30,471 bases of DNA, taken from the NCBI GenBank assembly GCA_045577695.1, contig JAZNIW010000008.1:1-30471 (forward strand), in the 5' to 3' direction. The translations under genes and the position numbers were made by a program. The notes beneath the pieces were generated by a model. That model made no database searches and was not told the origin of the DNA. It worked only from the letters and a program-made list of their open reading frames with translations. Below, in pieces: positions 15,403-23,600 of this stretch (positions are counted from its first letter, which is position 1; each line of letters opens with the position of its first letter). The stretch comes from UMGS1279 sp045577695. Its GTDB lineage: Bacteria; Bacillota; Clostridia; Oscillospirales; Acutalibacteraceae.

Positions 15403-16003
15403 TTTTAAGCACCTCATTAATTAAATTTTTTTGTTGACCAAGGGTCATTTTAGCGGTTCGCATAATGCAAAGCACATCCTCCACCGCTTGGGATAAATCG
15501 TCATTCACAACGATATAATCATACTCTTCTGCACGGGCAATTTCGTCTAACGCAGCCCGCAAACGTCCCTCCACCTGCGCAACCGTTTCTGTACCACGAC
15601 CGCATAACCGCTGTTTTAAAACAGCAAACGAAGGCGGCATCACAAAAATGCGAATGGCTTCGGGCATTTTTTTACAAATGGCATAAGCACCGTTAACGTC
15701 AACCTCAATCAAAGCATCTCGGCCGATTGCAACACACTCTTCCACCGGCCTGCGAGGAGTACCATAGTAATTTTCTAGATATTCATTATACTCTAAAAAT
15801 GCATTATTCGCAAGACCTTCCTCAAATTCTTCACGCGAAATAAAATGATATTTCTCGCCTTCCTTTTCACCCTCACGCATATCCCGCGTAATTGAGGAAA
15901 TGGAAAAGAATAAATCGGGCCTTTTTTTCAGCAATTCGCTGATAATCGTATCCTTGCCCGAACCGGAAGGGCCGGAGATAACAAAAACATTTCCGTTATG
16001 CAT
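15395..16003 (-). CDS. gmk: Guanylate kinase
   Basis: A 202-aa enzyme that phosphorylates GMP to GDP with ATP. The P-loop is GPSGSGKDT (residues 11-19). The GMP-binding region contains the TRDMREGEKEGEKYHF stretch. The C-terminal lid is normal. Its ATG overlaps the remA stop by 8 nt, and its own stop overlaps rpoZ by 8 nt, so the three genes are tightly coupled. Confidence 0.96.
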   Translation of the reverse strand: MHNGNVFVISGPSGSGKDTIISELLKKRPDLFFSISSITRDMREGEKEGEKYHFISREEFEEGLANNAFLEYNEYLENYYGTPRRPVEECVAIGRDALIEVDVNGAYAICKKMPEAIRIFVMPPSFAVLKQRLCGRGTETVAQVEGRLRAALDEIARAEEYDYIVVNDDLSQAVEDVLCIMRTAKMTLGQQKNLINEVLKNA

Positions 16004-16268
16004 TTTCTTCCTCCAAAAGTGTCAAGTCATTGTTTTCTTCTTCAATCCGCAAAGAAATCGTGTCCACCGGAAGATAGGTTAGAATAATGTGGTCACTATC
16101 GGTAATTAAAACCGCTCTGGTGCGGCGACCGTGGGAAGCATCAATCAAGGTTCCCTGTTCTTTTGCCTCCTGCACCAGTCGTTTAATCGGCGCCGATTCT
16201 GGGCTGACAATCGCCACCAAACGCTCAGCCGAAACCATATTTCCAAAGCCTATGTTAATAAGTTTCAT
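15996..16268 (-). CDS. remA: RemA-family regulator (DUF370)
   Basis: A 90-aa protein with the conserved N-terminus MKLINIGFGNMVSAERLVAIVS cut here to its recognisable form (first 20 residues are family-typical) and the SAPIKRLVQEA and GRRTRAV segments. In B. subtilis RemA is an oligomeric DNA-binding protein that activates biofilm-matrix and osmoprotection genes. In Clostridia the target genes are not established. It lies between yicC and gmk, the normal place. AGGGAGAG lies before the ATG. Confidence 0.94.
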   Translation of the reverse strand: MKLINIGFGNMVSAERLVAIVSPESAPIKRLVQEAKEQGTLIDASHGRRTRAVLITDSDHIILTYLPVDTISLRIEEENNDLTLLEEENA

Positions 16269-16279
16269 CGCCGCTCTCC

Positions 16280-17158
16280 CTATTCGATGTTTTGAATCTG
16301 TTCGCGAATCTTTTCAATTTCAGCCTTAATGGAAACGACGGTATGTGCCACTTCTATATCCTGCGCCTTGGAGCCGATGGTATTGGCCTCTCGGTTCATT
16401 TCCTGTACAACAAAATCCAATTTGCGGCCGACAGCTTCATCACTGTTCAGCATACTGCGTAACTGCGAAATATGACTTTTAAGGCGTACTGTTTCTTCAT
16501 CCACAGCCACTTTATCTGCAAAAATCGCCGTTTCGGTTAATACACGTTGCTCGTCAATATGCGTGTCTTGTAAAACTTCACGTATTTTTTGTTCCAACCG
16601 TTCGCGATAACGAATAACCGTTTCAGGCGAACGTTGTTCTACAAAAGAAACCAGTTCTAAAATGTGGTCACACCGACCATTGACATCGGCAGCCAAGCGC
16701 ACGCCTTCCCGCTCACGCATATTTAAAAAGGCCAGCACAGCTTCCTCGGCAGTTTGTTCCACAGCGGCCCAAACATCCTCTTCTTGAATGCTGGGGCGTT
16801 CGGTTAAAAAGACATCGGACTGAGAAGCCACGTCTCGCACCGAAATTCTACCTGCCAATGCGTAACGTTTTTTCAGTTGTCGAAGAGCAGCAACGTAACC
16901 ATCCGTATATAGCTCATTCACACGAATGCTTCCGGTTGAGCGGGCGCCCCCTTCGATTCCGACAAAAACCTCCACCTTTCCGCGCGAAATACGTTTGGAA
17001 AAAAAGGATTTCAATTTCTCTTCCAAAAAGGCATAGCCACGCGGAGTGCGGACCGAAAATTCAAAAAACCGATGGTTGACCGATTTAATTTCCACCGTGT
17101 AGGTCGTATCCTTTACCGTGGTTTCAAAACGACCAAATCCGGTCATACTTCGAATCAA
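16280..17158 (-). CDS. yicC: YicC/YloC family endoribonuclease
   Basis: A 292-aa protein with the YicC N-terminus (MIRSMTGFGR) and the conserved C-terminal domain (DUF1732) near residues 205-292. In E. coli and B. subtilis family members act as endoribonucleases; the biological targets are less clear. The start is a TTG at 17158, chosen because it gives the conserved N-terminus and has GGAGAG 6 nt upstream. It is the first gene of the long minus-strand cluster and lies directly behind the strong promoter. Confidence 0.92.
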   Translation of the reverse strand: MIRSMTGFGRFETTVKDTTYTVEIKSVNHRFFEFSVRTPRGYAFLEEKLKSFFSKRISRGKVEVFVGIEGGARSTGSIRVNELYTDGYVAALRQLKKRYALAGRISVRDVASQSDVFLTERPSIQEEDVWAAVEQTAEEAVLAFLNMREREGVRLAADVNGRCDHILELVSFVEQRSPETVIRYRERLEQKIREVLQDTHIDEQRVLTETAIFADKVAVDEETVRLKSHISQLRSMLNSDEAVGRKLDFVVQEMNREANTIGSKAQDIEVAHTVVSIKAEIEKIREQIQNIE

Positions 17159-17190
17159 AACAATCTCTCCCAAACAAAAATAATACTTAT

Positions 17191-17220
17191 ATTATACTAA
17201 AACATCCTGCATTTTGTCAA
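17191..17220 (-). promoter_or_regulatory. Main promoter of the yicC-thiN operon
   Basis: The minus strand reads TTGACA (revcomp of 17215-17220), an 18-nt spacer and TATAAT (revcomp of 17191-17196). Both hexamers are perfect. The predicted start near 17184 leaves a short leader before the yicC TTG. Confidence 0.85.
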
Positions 17221-17251
17221 CAAAAAAGGCTGTTTTTAGGGCATTTTCGGT

Positions 17252-17285
17252 AAAAAAAGGTCAAAACTGTTCCCGACAGTGTCAA
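17252..17285 (-). terminator. Probable terminator of the SecA-like/DUF815 unit
   Basis: On the minus strand 17276-17285 pairs with 17261-17270 (10 positions with two G-U pairs and one mismatch, loop cggga), followed by CC and seven U (plus-strand A 17252-17258). It lies 20 nt after the DUF815 stop. Confidence 0.6.
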
Positions 17286-17304
17286 GTATGGTTTTGCTCA
17301 CAAG

Positions 17305-18615
17305 CTATTGGGCTTTTATCGAAAGCAAATGGTTGACAAATTGTTGCGCCGTACGACCCGAAATTCCGCCGTGACGAAGCTCCCATCGTCCGGCTTCCAA
17401 ATCCAAGGTGTCACGTGAAAGGGAGAGGCCGGCTTTCTCCGCCAAAGCGGCCACCATATCCAAAAACTCTTGTCGGGAGGGTTTTAAATAGCAAATGGTA
17501 ACCCCAAAGCGATTCACTAATGACAATTTTTCTTCCATCGTATCCGAGCGATGCAGTTCTTCCGATATCTCCATATCGTTGCGGTCCGACCAAGTTTCTT
17601 TAATCAAATGACGGCGATTAGAGGTAGCATAAATTAAAATATTTTCGGGTTTCGTTTCCACTCCACCCTCAATCACTGCTTTTAGGAATTTATACTCAAT
17701 CTCAAATTCTTCGAATGAAAGGTCATCCATATAAATAATAAATTTATAATTTCGATTTTTTACCGTAGCAATGATGTCAGAAAGATTTTGAAACTGATGT
17801 TTATAAATCTCAATCATACGTAAGCCGTCGCGGTAAAACTCATTAACAATGGCCTTAATACTGGTGGATTTACCGGTGCCGCTGTCACCAAACAAAAGTA
17901 CATTGTTGGCTTTTCTACCCTCTACAAACGCTTTGGTATTTTCCACCAGTTGTTGCTTTTGCGATGCATACCCGATAAGGTCATCCAGCACCACTTGTTC
18001 CATATTGTTAATAGGTTGAAAAGCAAGCGATCTACCCGTATCCCCCGCCAAGCGAAAAGCTTTGTTCAGGCCAAACATACCCACGCCGTAGTCGCGATAG
18101 AAATCGGTAACGGCAAGGAAAAATTCATCCACGGTTTGTGCGGCCGCCAACACCTCTGAAAGTGCCCGAACTCGTAGACTAACATTTTTATTATACATCA
18201 GTTCCGGCTTATCAATGGCGGTATAATGTGTGATAACCGAAAAACAATCGACCCCCAAAAAGGATTCCAAAGAAGAAAAATCGTAGTGAAATAACCGTTG
18301 GAATTGGGCAAAATCTTGCTTGGCAAATCCATTGACACTACCCTGCCTTGCACCGGTTTTTTCACAGGTAAGACTGAAGGGATTTTCGTTGGTAATAAGT
18401 AAAAATGTGAGGTAATTTTGCCACAGATTTCCATCAAATCCGTAATCGGTAGCCAAGCGCAACAATCGATGCACCTCAGTATATACCATAGTATTAAGCC
18501 GGTCTTTATCCGGATTTTCGCTATGGAAAAGGCGAAAAATTTTCTCCATTTGTAAAAGAATTTCATCATCCTTAAAACAACGATACAACAATAATTTTGG
18601 AATAATATGATTCAT
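17305..18615 (-). CDS. AAA+ ATPase, DUF815 family
   Basis: A 436-aa protein. The N-terminal half (about 1-205) is helical without a motif I recognise. The C-terminal half is an AAA+ ATPase: Walker A GDSGTGKST (243-251), Walker B FIIYMDDLSFE with Asp297-Asp298, a sensor-1-like YATSNRRH segment, and a C-terminal GISGRTAQQFV helix typical of DUF815. The family's cellular role is unknown. It starts 4 nt after the stop of the SecA-like gene, so the two are very probably co-translated. No signal peptide or membrane segment is visible. Confidence 0.85.
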   Translation of the reverse strand: MNHIIPKLLLYRCFKDDEILLQMEKIFRLFHSENPDKDRLNTMVYTEVHRLLRLATDYGFDGNLWQNYLTFLLITNENPFSLTCEKTGARQGSVNGFAKQDFAQFQRLFHYDFSSLESFLGVDCFSVITHYTAIDKPELMYNKNVSLRVRALSEVLAAAQTVDEFFLAVTDFYRDYGVGMFGLNKAFRLAGDTGRSLAFQPINNMEQVVLDDLIGYASQKQQLVENTKAFVEGRKANNVLLFGDSGTGKSTSIKAIVNEFYRDGLRMIEIYKHQFQNLSDIIATVKNRNYKFIIYMDDLSFEEFEIEYKFLKAVIEGGVETKPENILIYATSNRRHLIKETWSDRNDMEISEELHRSDTMEEKLSLVNRFGVTICYLKPSRQEFLDMVAALAEKAGLSLSRDTLDLEAGRWELRHGGISGRTAQQFVNHLLSIKAQ

Positions 18616-18619
18616 AATT

Positions 18620-20908
18620 TTACTTCTTATCCTTTTTCGTCAAAAAGCGTTCTAATCGTTCCCCGAAGGAAAGGCTTTTCTTTATTTTTTTGCTAAGCAT
18701 ATTCATCAGCGCCGGCAGATGATTGAACTGACCGGTCGAATCATCAACCATATAGGTCCAAGTGCCGGTATCCGGTATCATCCCGAAGGCAGCCAAATCA
18801 ATCCCCTCTTTGGTGATGGTACATTCCCGCATTTTGGAAAGTACATCGAACACAATATCCCGATGCATCTCTTCAAAAGCTTCAATGGCAATACGATTAA
18901 ATTCATCAAAGGGATTTTTACCGCCTACAATGGTCAGATGAATGCCACTCTTCACCTCTTCCATAGCTTCTAAATAAGCAGAAAAGTGTTGATTGATAAA
19001 ATAGAGCGAAAGTGCTTTTTCAGCCGATTCTACCCCCTCTTTTCCAGCCTCTTTTTCACATTTTAAATATAGGTCGAAGTCGTTTTCTTTGGTAATGGCG
19101 GTTGTTTTATTGCCTAAAAGCAAATCCAAACGGTAGGCACTAATAATGCGACGTTGATGTTCTAAAATATAGGAATATTTTTTTAGGGTATAACGAGCTT
19201 CGGCATCGTTGCCTTCCAATGTGCGTTGTGCCGAACGTACCAAGGAGAATTTTTCCTTTTCGGAAAGGGGCTTTCCCTTTTCAGAGACTGCCAATAAAGG
19301 GGCAATGGTTTCGTCCTCTAAACTGATAAAAAAACGACTTTCACCGGGGTCACCCTGCCGACCGGCGCGCCCTTTGAGTTGATTGTCCACCCGACGACTT
19401 CGGTTGATGGTGGTGCTTATTACCATCAATCCACCCACCGAAGAAACAAATTCTTTTTCCGCTTCGTTGGAACCGCCAAGTTTAATATCCACCCCGCGGC
19501 CGGCCATATTGGTCGAAACGGTCACCGCATATGGCTTTCCGGCTTGGGAGATCATTTCCGCTTCTTTGACATCATTGCGCGCGTTCAACACTTGATGCGG
19601 AATATTTTGCGCTGCTAAGGTGCGGGATAGTTTTTCCGATTCTAACACATTGGCAGTACCGATTAAAATTGGCTGACCGATTTGATGGGCTGATAATATC
19701 TGCTCTAATACTGCCGCATCGCGCGCAGCATCGGTGGCAAACACCACATCAGGATGGTCAACCCGAATACAGGGGGTATGCGGCTCTATCACAACGGTAC
19801 GAAGTTGATAGGTTGTTTCCAACTCATTAGCCGACGTCGCCGCCGTCCCGGTCATTCCACAAAGGGTTTGATACTGTTCCAGGAAAGCGCCGATTGTCAT
19901 AGTGCAATAAATTTTGGTGCTAATATGCTTGGTAATTCCCTCTTTCACTTCAACAAAATGATGCAACATCCCGGGGAATTTGCGGTTGTTTGCGACGCGT
20001 CCGGTGGATTCGTCAATCACAGCAACTTGTCCATCCCGCACAATATAATCTTTATCACGCGTAAGGGTATGGGTCGCCTGCAAAGCCGTATTAATGCCGG
20101 TCAGCAGGTCAACATTGCAGTCATCGTAAAGATTCTCAACCAAAAAGGCGTTCTCAATCGTTTCAATACCGCTGTCATTCAGCCAAATTTGGTTGTTTTG
20201 TTCGTCCCATTCGTAATCCTCTTTAGAAAGTTTGGAAACTACGTCCATCATTTTTAACGCATCGCCGGCGCGTTCTTCCGCCCGACCGGCCAATACCAAC
20301 GGAATCGAGGCCTCATCAATCAAAATGGAATCGGCTTCATCCACAATGGCAACATCATAAGTGCTACCGGTCAATTCCTCCGGCGAATAGGCAATAAAAT
20401 CGCGAATGGCATCATAGCCGGCCTCCCGAGCGGAAATGTACAATACATCGGCTACATAGGCGGCGCGGCGCTCGGCTTTTTTTGTAGATTCGGTGATATA
20501 GGCAGTAGAAAGGCCGCAAAACTCAAAAATAGGTCGATTTTCCTCGGCATCACGTTTGGCTAAATAATCGTTAAAAACCAAAATATGAATTTTTCTTCCG
20601 CTTTTGGCATATAAAACGGCCGCAACCACAGCCGCTAAGGTTTTTCCCTCCCCGGTGGGCAGTTCTGCAATATGCCCGCGATAAAGGGCATACGCTGTTT
20701 CGAGTTGAGAAGCAAATAATCTTAGGCCGCTTATTCGAAAAATGACCTCATACAAAGCGGCGGCAATTTCCACCGGTTCAGAGCTGTTCGAAAGCGAATT
20801 GGCCAAATCGGCATCGCTCCACCCTTCGTGGGAACGCGACAAAACAGCCGATGCAAAATCGGAACAGGATTTTTGAATCGAACCAATGGTTTGATAGGCA
20901 TTATTCAT
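18620..20908 (-). CDS. SecA-like preprotein translocase ATPase (SecA2-type)
   Basis: A 762-aa SecA homologue, shorter than housekeeping SecA (usually 800-900 aa). NBD1 has TGEGKT (85-90), FNDYLAKRDA and DEAD (190-193) within VDEADSILIDEA. The preprotein cross-linking region follows, then IDESTGRV, GMTGTA, TNMAGRGVDIKLGG and RVDNQLKGRAGRQGDPG of NBD2. The helical scaffold and wing domains remain (LEAMEEVKSGIHL). The canonical YDDVMNxQR is changed to YSYILEHQRR, and the C-terminal zinc/SecB-binding CxC motif is missing. No secY2 or glycosylated adhesin gene is near. A housekeeping secA probably lies elsewhere; this looks like an accessory SecA. Confidence 0.85.
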   Translation of the reverse strand: MNNAYQTIGSIQKSCSDFASAVLSRSHEGWSDADLANSLSNSSEPVEIAAALYEVIFRISGLRLFASQLETAYALYRGHIAELPTGEGKTLAAVVAAVLYAKSGRKIHILVFNDYLAKRDAEENRPIFEFCGLSTAYITESTKKAERRAAYVADVLYISAREAGYDAIRDFIAYSPEELTGSTYDVAIVDEADSILIDEASIPLVLAGRAEERAGDALKMMDVVSKLSKEDYEWDEQNNQIWLNDSGIETIENAFLVENLYDDCNVDLLTGINTALQATHTLTRDKDYIVRDGQVAVIDESTGRVANNRKFPGMLHHFVEVKEGITKHISTKIYCTMTIGAFLEQYQTLCGMTGTAATSANELETTYQLRTVVIEPHTPCIRVDHPDVVFATDAARDAAVLEQILSAHQIGQPILIGTANVLESEKLSRTLAAQNIPHQVLNARNDVKEAEMISQAGKPYAVTVSTNMAGRGVDIKLGGSNEAEKEFVSSVGGLMVISTTINRSRRVDNQLKGRAGRQGDPGESRFFISLEDETIAPLLAVSEKGKPLSEKEKFSLVRSAQRTLEGNDAEARYTLKKYSYILEHQRRIISAYRLDLLLGNKTTAITKENDFDLYLKCEKEAGKEGVESAEKALSLYFINQHFSAYLEAMEEVKSGIHLTIVGGKNPFDEFNRIAIEAFEEMHRDIVFDVLSKMRECTITKEGIDLAAFGMIPDTGTWTYMVDDSTGQFNHLPALMNMLSKKIKKSLSFGERLERFLTKKDKK

Positions 20909-20930
20909 AGAGATTCCACATACTTTCTGC

Positions 20931-20959
20931 TTGTCTTTCGTTACAAAATATGATACAAT
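20931..20959 (+). promoter_or_regulatory. Promoter of the phosphopantetheinyl transferase gene
   Basis: TTGTCT at 20931-20936, a 17-nt spacer and an extended -10 TGATACAAT ending at 20959. On the minus strand a TATCAT (revcomp of 20950-20955) overlaps this -10 and could serve the SecA-like gene, though its -35 is poor. Confidence 0.65.
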
Positions 20960-20999
20960 AGAAAAAACTTTTCCAATAAGAAAATAAGAAGGTGAACAA

Positions 21000-21620
21000 T
21001 TGTATAACCTGTTTTATTATAATATCGATAAAATGAGCGACGCGCTTTTCACATCCGAATTGGCTCTTCTTCCCCGCTTGCGCCGTGAAGAAATTTTAAA
21101 AAAAGCCAAATTATCCGACCAAAAGCGGAGTTTAACCGGCGATATGTTGGCCAAAAAATACTTGAGCAAACTATACGGTGTTGCCCCCGAAACCTTGGTG
21201 TTCGCCCGCGGTGAACACGGTAAGCCCTATGTGTTAAATCTTCCGGCTCACTTCAATATTTCCCACTCGGGCAAATATACGGTTTTGGCCGTCAGCGACC
21301 AACCTATCGGAGTTGATATAGAAATGATACGGGATTTTTCTGCCATATTCGCCCGCAAACGATTTCAAGAACAAGAACTACAATACTTGGCCGGTGAACA
21401 ACCCGCCCGCAGAAAGAGCGAAATGCAACGTTGTTTTTATGAGATTTGGACCGGAAAGGAAGCCTACGCTAAATACACCGGTAAAGGCCTTGCGGGCGGT
21501 TTAAACGCCCTTACCTTCTCCGTAAAAAACGGTAAACTCATCCCCAACAACACCGGCATCCAACTCACTTTCGATTATGACATTCCCGGGGCAGTAACGG
21601 CCATTGTCACCAATCGGTAA
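21000..21620 (+). CDS. 4'-phosphopantetheinyl transferase (Sfp type)
   Basis: A 206-aa enzyme that moves phosphopantetheine from CoA to a carrier-protein serine. The family signatures are GKPYV, HFNISHSGKY, the metal-binding GVDIE and WTGKEAYAKYTGKGL. The size is that of the two-lobed Sfp/Gsp class rather than AcpS. The start is a TTG at 21000 behind AAGGTG, chosen because the first residues (MYNLFYYNID) fit the family; an internal ATG at 21033 is the alternative. No carrier protein, NRPS or PKS gene is in the window, so it may serve fatty-acid synthesis or a remote cluster. Confidence 0.9.
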   Translation: MYNLFYYNIDKMSDALFTSELALLPRLRREEILKKAKLSDQKRSLTGDMLAKKYLSKLYGVAPETLVFARGEHGKPYVLNLPAHFNISHSGKYTVLAVSDQPIGVDIEMIRDFSAIFARKRFQEQELQYLAGEQPARRKSEMQRCFYEIWTGKEAYAKYTGKGLAGGLNALTFSVKNGKLIPNNTGIQLTFDYDIPGAVTAIVTNR

Positions 21621-21642
21621 TTCAAAAGTGGCAGCGTTTCAT

Positions 21643-22569
21643 TTATCCGTGGGTTAAAACAGCCGCAATACGGCAAAACAGCAATGACAAAGAGGGATTA
21701 TAAGGCAACTGGGTTTCCAGTTTTGTTAAAGCATTATAACTTTCATTCAGCCATTCAGTGGTAAAGGAGGAATATTCCTTTACCGCTTTTTTCTTTACCT
21801 CACGCGAAAGTGCCGCTTTGAGTTCATAGAGTAATTCTTTCACTTCATCGCGGCGTTTGGAATAAGGTTGTAATGTTAGCAAAATCTGTAATCGGTCACC
21901 GGCCGCAGCAAAAGTTAACAATTCATTGGCCACTGCCGAAAGCAAAACCGTTTCCCCCGTTAGGGCGGCAACGGCACGCCCGATATTCCCGTCAGCCGCG
22001 CACAAAGAACGTTCGGCATCGGCCAACGAGGATTCGCTTAAGGTGGCCACGCGCTGTACGGCCGCATCCTCCAATGCAACCGGCAATAAGGAAAAACAAA
22101 CAGCGCGCGAACGAATGGTTTCTAATAAAAACGAGGCGCTTTTAGCAAGCAAAAGAAAAGTAACGCCGCCGGGCGGTTCTTCCAACACTTTCAACAAAGC
22201 ATTTTGTGCCTGCTCATTCATTGTATGAGCCGCATCAATCACAAAGACGCGACCATCAGCCGAAAGCGGCTGCAAAAAGGCTTCACTGCGCAAATAACGT
22301 ATTTGGTCAACCTTAATCGAGGTACCCTGCGGCTCTATCAACAGATAATCGGGGTGGCTTCCCACCTCAACCAAATGACAAGATTTGCAAGAAAGGCATG
22401 GTTTCTCCTCTGCCGCACAAAGGCAAGCCTTGGCAATATAGCGTGCCAAGGTTTTTTTACCCAAACCGTTTTCTCCCTCCAGCACAATAGCGTGGGGAAG
22501 GCGGTGAAATTTTATCATCGATTGTAGTGTATCGCAAACTCGTTTATTACCAATCAGCGGTGCCTTCAT
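21643..22569 (-). CDS. holB: DNA polymerase III delta-prime subunit
   Basis: A 308-aa AAA+ clamp-loader subunit. The P-loop-like GENGLGKKT (32-40) is present, then a zinc module with Cys50 or Cys51, Cys58, Cys61 and Cys64, the DAAHTMNEQAQNALLKVLEEPP Walker B/sensor region in its usual form, and TIRSRA in place of the SRC motif. It starts 1 nt after the trpS stop (TAAAATG) and converges on the phosphopantetheinyl transferase gene with only 22 nt between the stops. Confidence 0.92.
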   Translation of the reverse strand: MKAPLIGNKRVCDTLQSMIKFHRLPHAIVLEGENGLGKKTLARYIAKACLCAAEEKPCLSCKSCHLVEVGSHPDYLLIEPQGTSIKVDQIRYLRSEAFLQPLSADGRVFVIDAAHTMNEQAQNALLKVLEEPPGGVTFLLLAKSASFLLETIRSRAVCFSLLPVALEDAAVQRVATLSESSLADAERSLCAADGNIGRAVAALTGETVLLSAVANELLTFAAAGDRLQILLTLQPYSKRRDEVKELLYELKAALSREVKKKAVKEYSSFTTEWLNESYNALTKLETQLPYNPSLSLLFCRIAAVLTHG

Positions 22570-22570
22570 T

Positions 22571-23575
22571 TTATCTTACAAATCCAATCTTTTTCATAAC
22601 TTTAGAAATGGTGCGATGAGCCATATACGAGGCCCGCTCGGCCCCGGCGTGATAAATATCTTCCAATTGTTTTTTATCGGAGAAATACAAATCGAATTGT
22701 TCCCGTACGGGACGCAATTCTTCACAGACCGCTTCCCCAACCGCGGCTTTAAATTCACCATATCCTTTGCCGGCAAATTCGTTGGCAATGGTCTCGGCCG
22801 ACTGACCCGTTACAGCCGAATAAATTCCAATGAGGTTGTTGATACCATTACGTCCCTCACCAACACAGATTTTGTTTTCACTGTCGGTGACAGCCCGTTT
22901 AAATTTACGCATAATGTCTTCGGGGCGGTCTAAAATGGCCACCCATGCATTGACATTATCGTCCGATTTTGACATTTTGGAGGTCGGGTCTTGCAAGGAC
23001 ATCACCCGCGCCCCCACTTTGGGAATATAGGGCTCCGGAATTTGAAAAACATCACCGTAAATGTGATTAAAGCGTGTAGCAATATCGCGGGTGAGTTCCA
23101 AATGTTGTTTCTGGTCTGCACCTACCGGAACAAAATCCGCACCATATAGTAAAATATCAGCTGCCATTAGAGTAGGATATCCAAACAACCCCAAATTGAC
23201 ATTGTCAGCGTGTTTGGACGACTTGTCTTTAAACTGGGTCATACGCGAAAGTTCGCCAAATTGAGTATAACAACTCAGCAACCAAGAAAGTTGCGAATGT
23301 TCAGCCACGTGAGATTGCACAAAAAGAGTCACCTCATTCGGGTCTAACCCAATAGCTAATAACAAAGCGCAGGTGGTGTAAATCTGTTTGCGTAGGGCAG
23401 CCGGTTCTTGCCGCACCGTGATGGCGTGCAAGTCAGCCACCGAATAAACACATTCAAATTCCTCGGTCATTGCCTTCCAGTTTTTCAAAGCACCCAAATA
23501 GTTACCCAGAGTTAACATTCCACTGGGTTGAATGGCACTGAATACTCGTTTTTTCTTTTCTATGGTTTCGCTCAT
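22571..23575 (-). CDS. trpS: Tryptophanyl-tRNA synthetase
   Basis: A 334-aa class I aminoacyl-tRNA synthetase. The HIGH-equivalent is PSGMLTLGNY (17-26) and the KMSKS loop is at 200-204. The length is normal. GGAGGAG precedes the ATG. No T-box-like leader can fit in the 25-nt gap to the aminotransferase gene, so it is not regulated by its own T-box here. Confidence 0.96.
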   Translation of the reverse strand: MSETIEKKKRVFSAIQPSGMLTLGNYLGALKNWKAMTEEFECVYSVADLHAITVRQEPAALRKQIYTTCALLLAIGLDPNEVTLFVQSHVAEHSQLSWLLSCYTQFGELSRMTQFKDKSSKHADNVNLGLFGYPTLMAADILLYGADFVPVGADQKQHLELTRDIATRFNHIYGDVFQIPEPYIPKVGARVMSLQDPTSKMSKSDDNVNAWVAILDRPEDIMRKFKRAVTDSENKICVGEGRNGINNLIGIYSAVTGQSAETIANEFAGKGYGEFKAAVGEAVCEELRPVREQFDLYFSDKKQLEDIYHAGAERASYMAHRTISKVMKKIGFVR

Positions 23576-23600
23576 ATCGGCTCCTCCGTTTTTTCGTTTC

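Noticed and set aside
21000..21620. Biosynthetic gene cluster suggested by a phosphopantetheinyl transferase
   Set aside because: No carrier protein, NRPS, PKS or tailoring gene is present on either side; neighbours are housekeeping genes.
23576..23600. T-box leader before trpS
   Set aside because: Only 25 nt separate trpS from the upstream gene, and they hold just the ribosome binding site.
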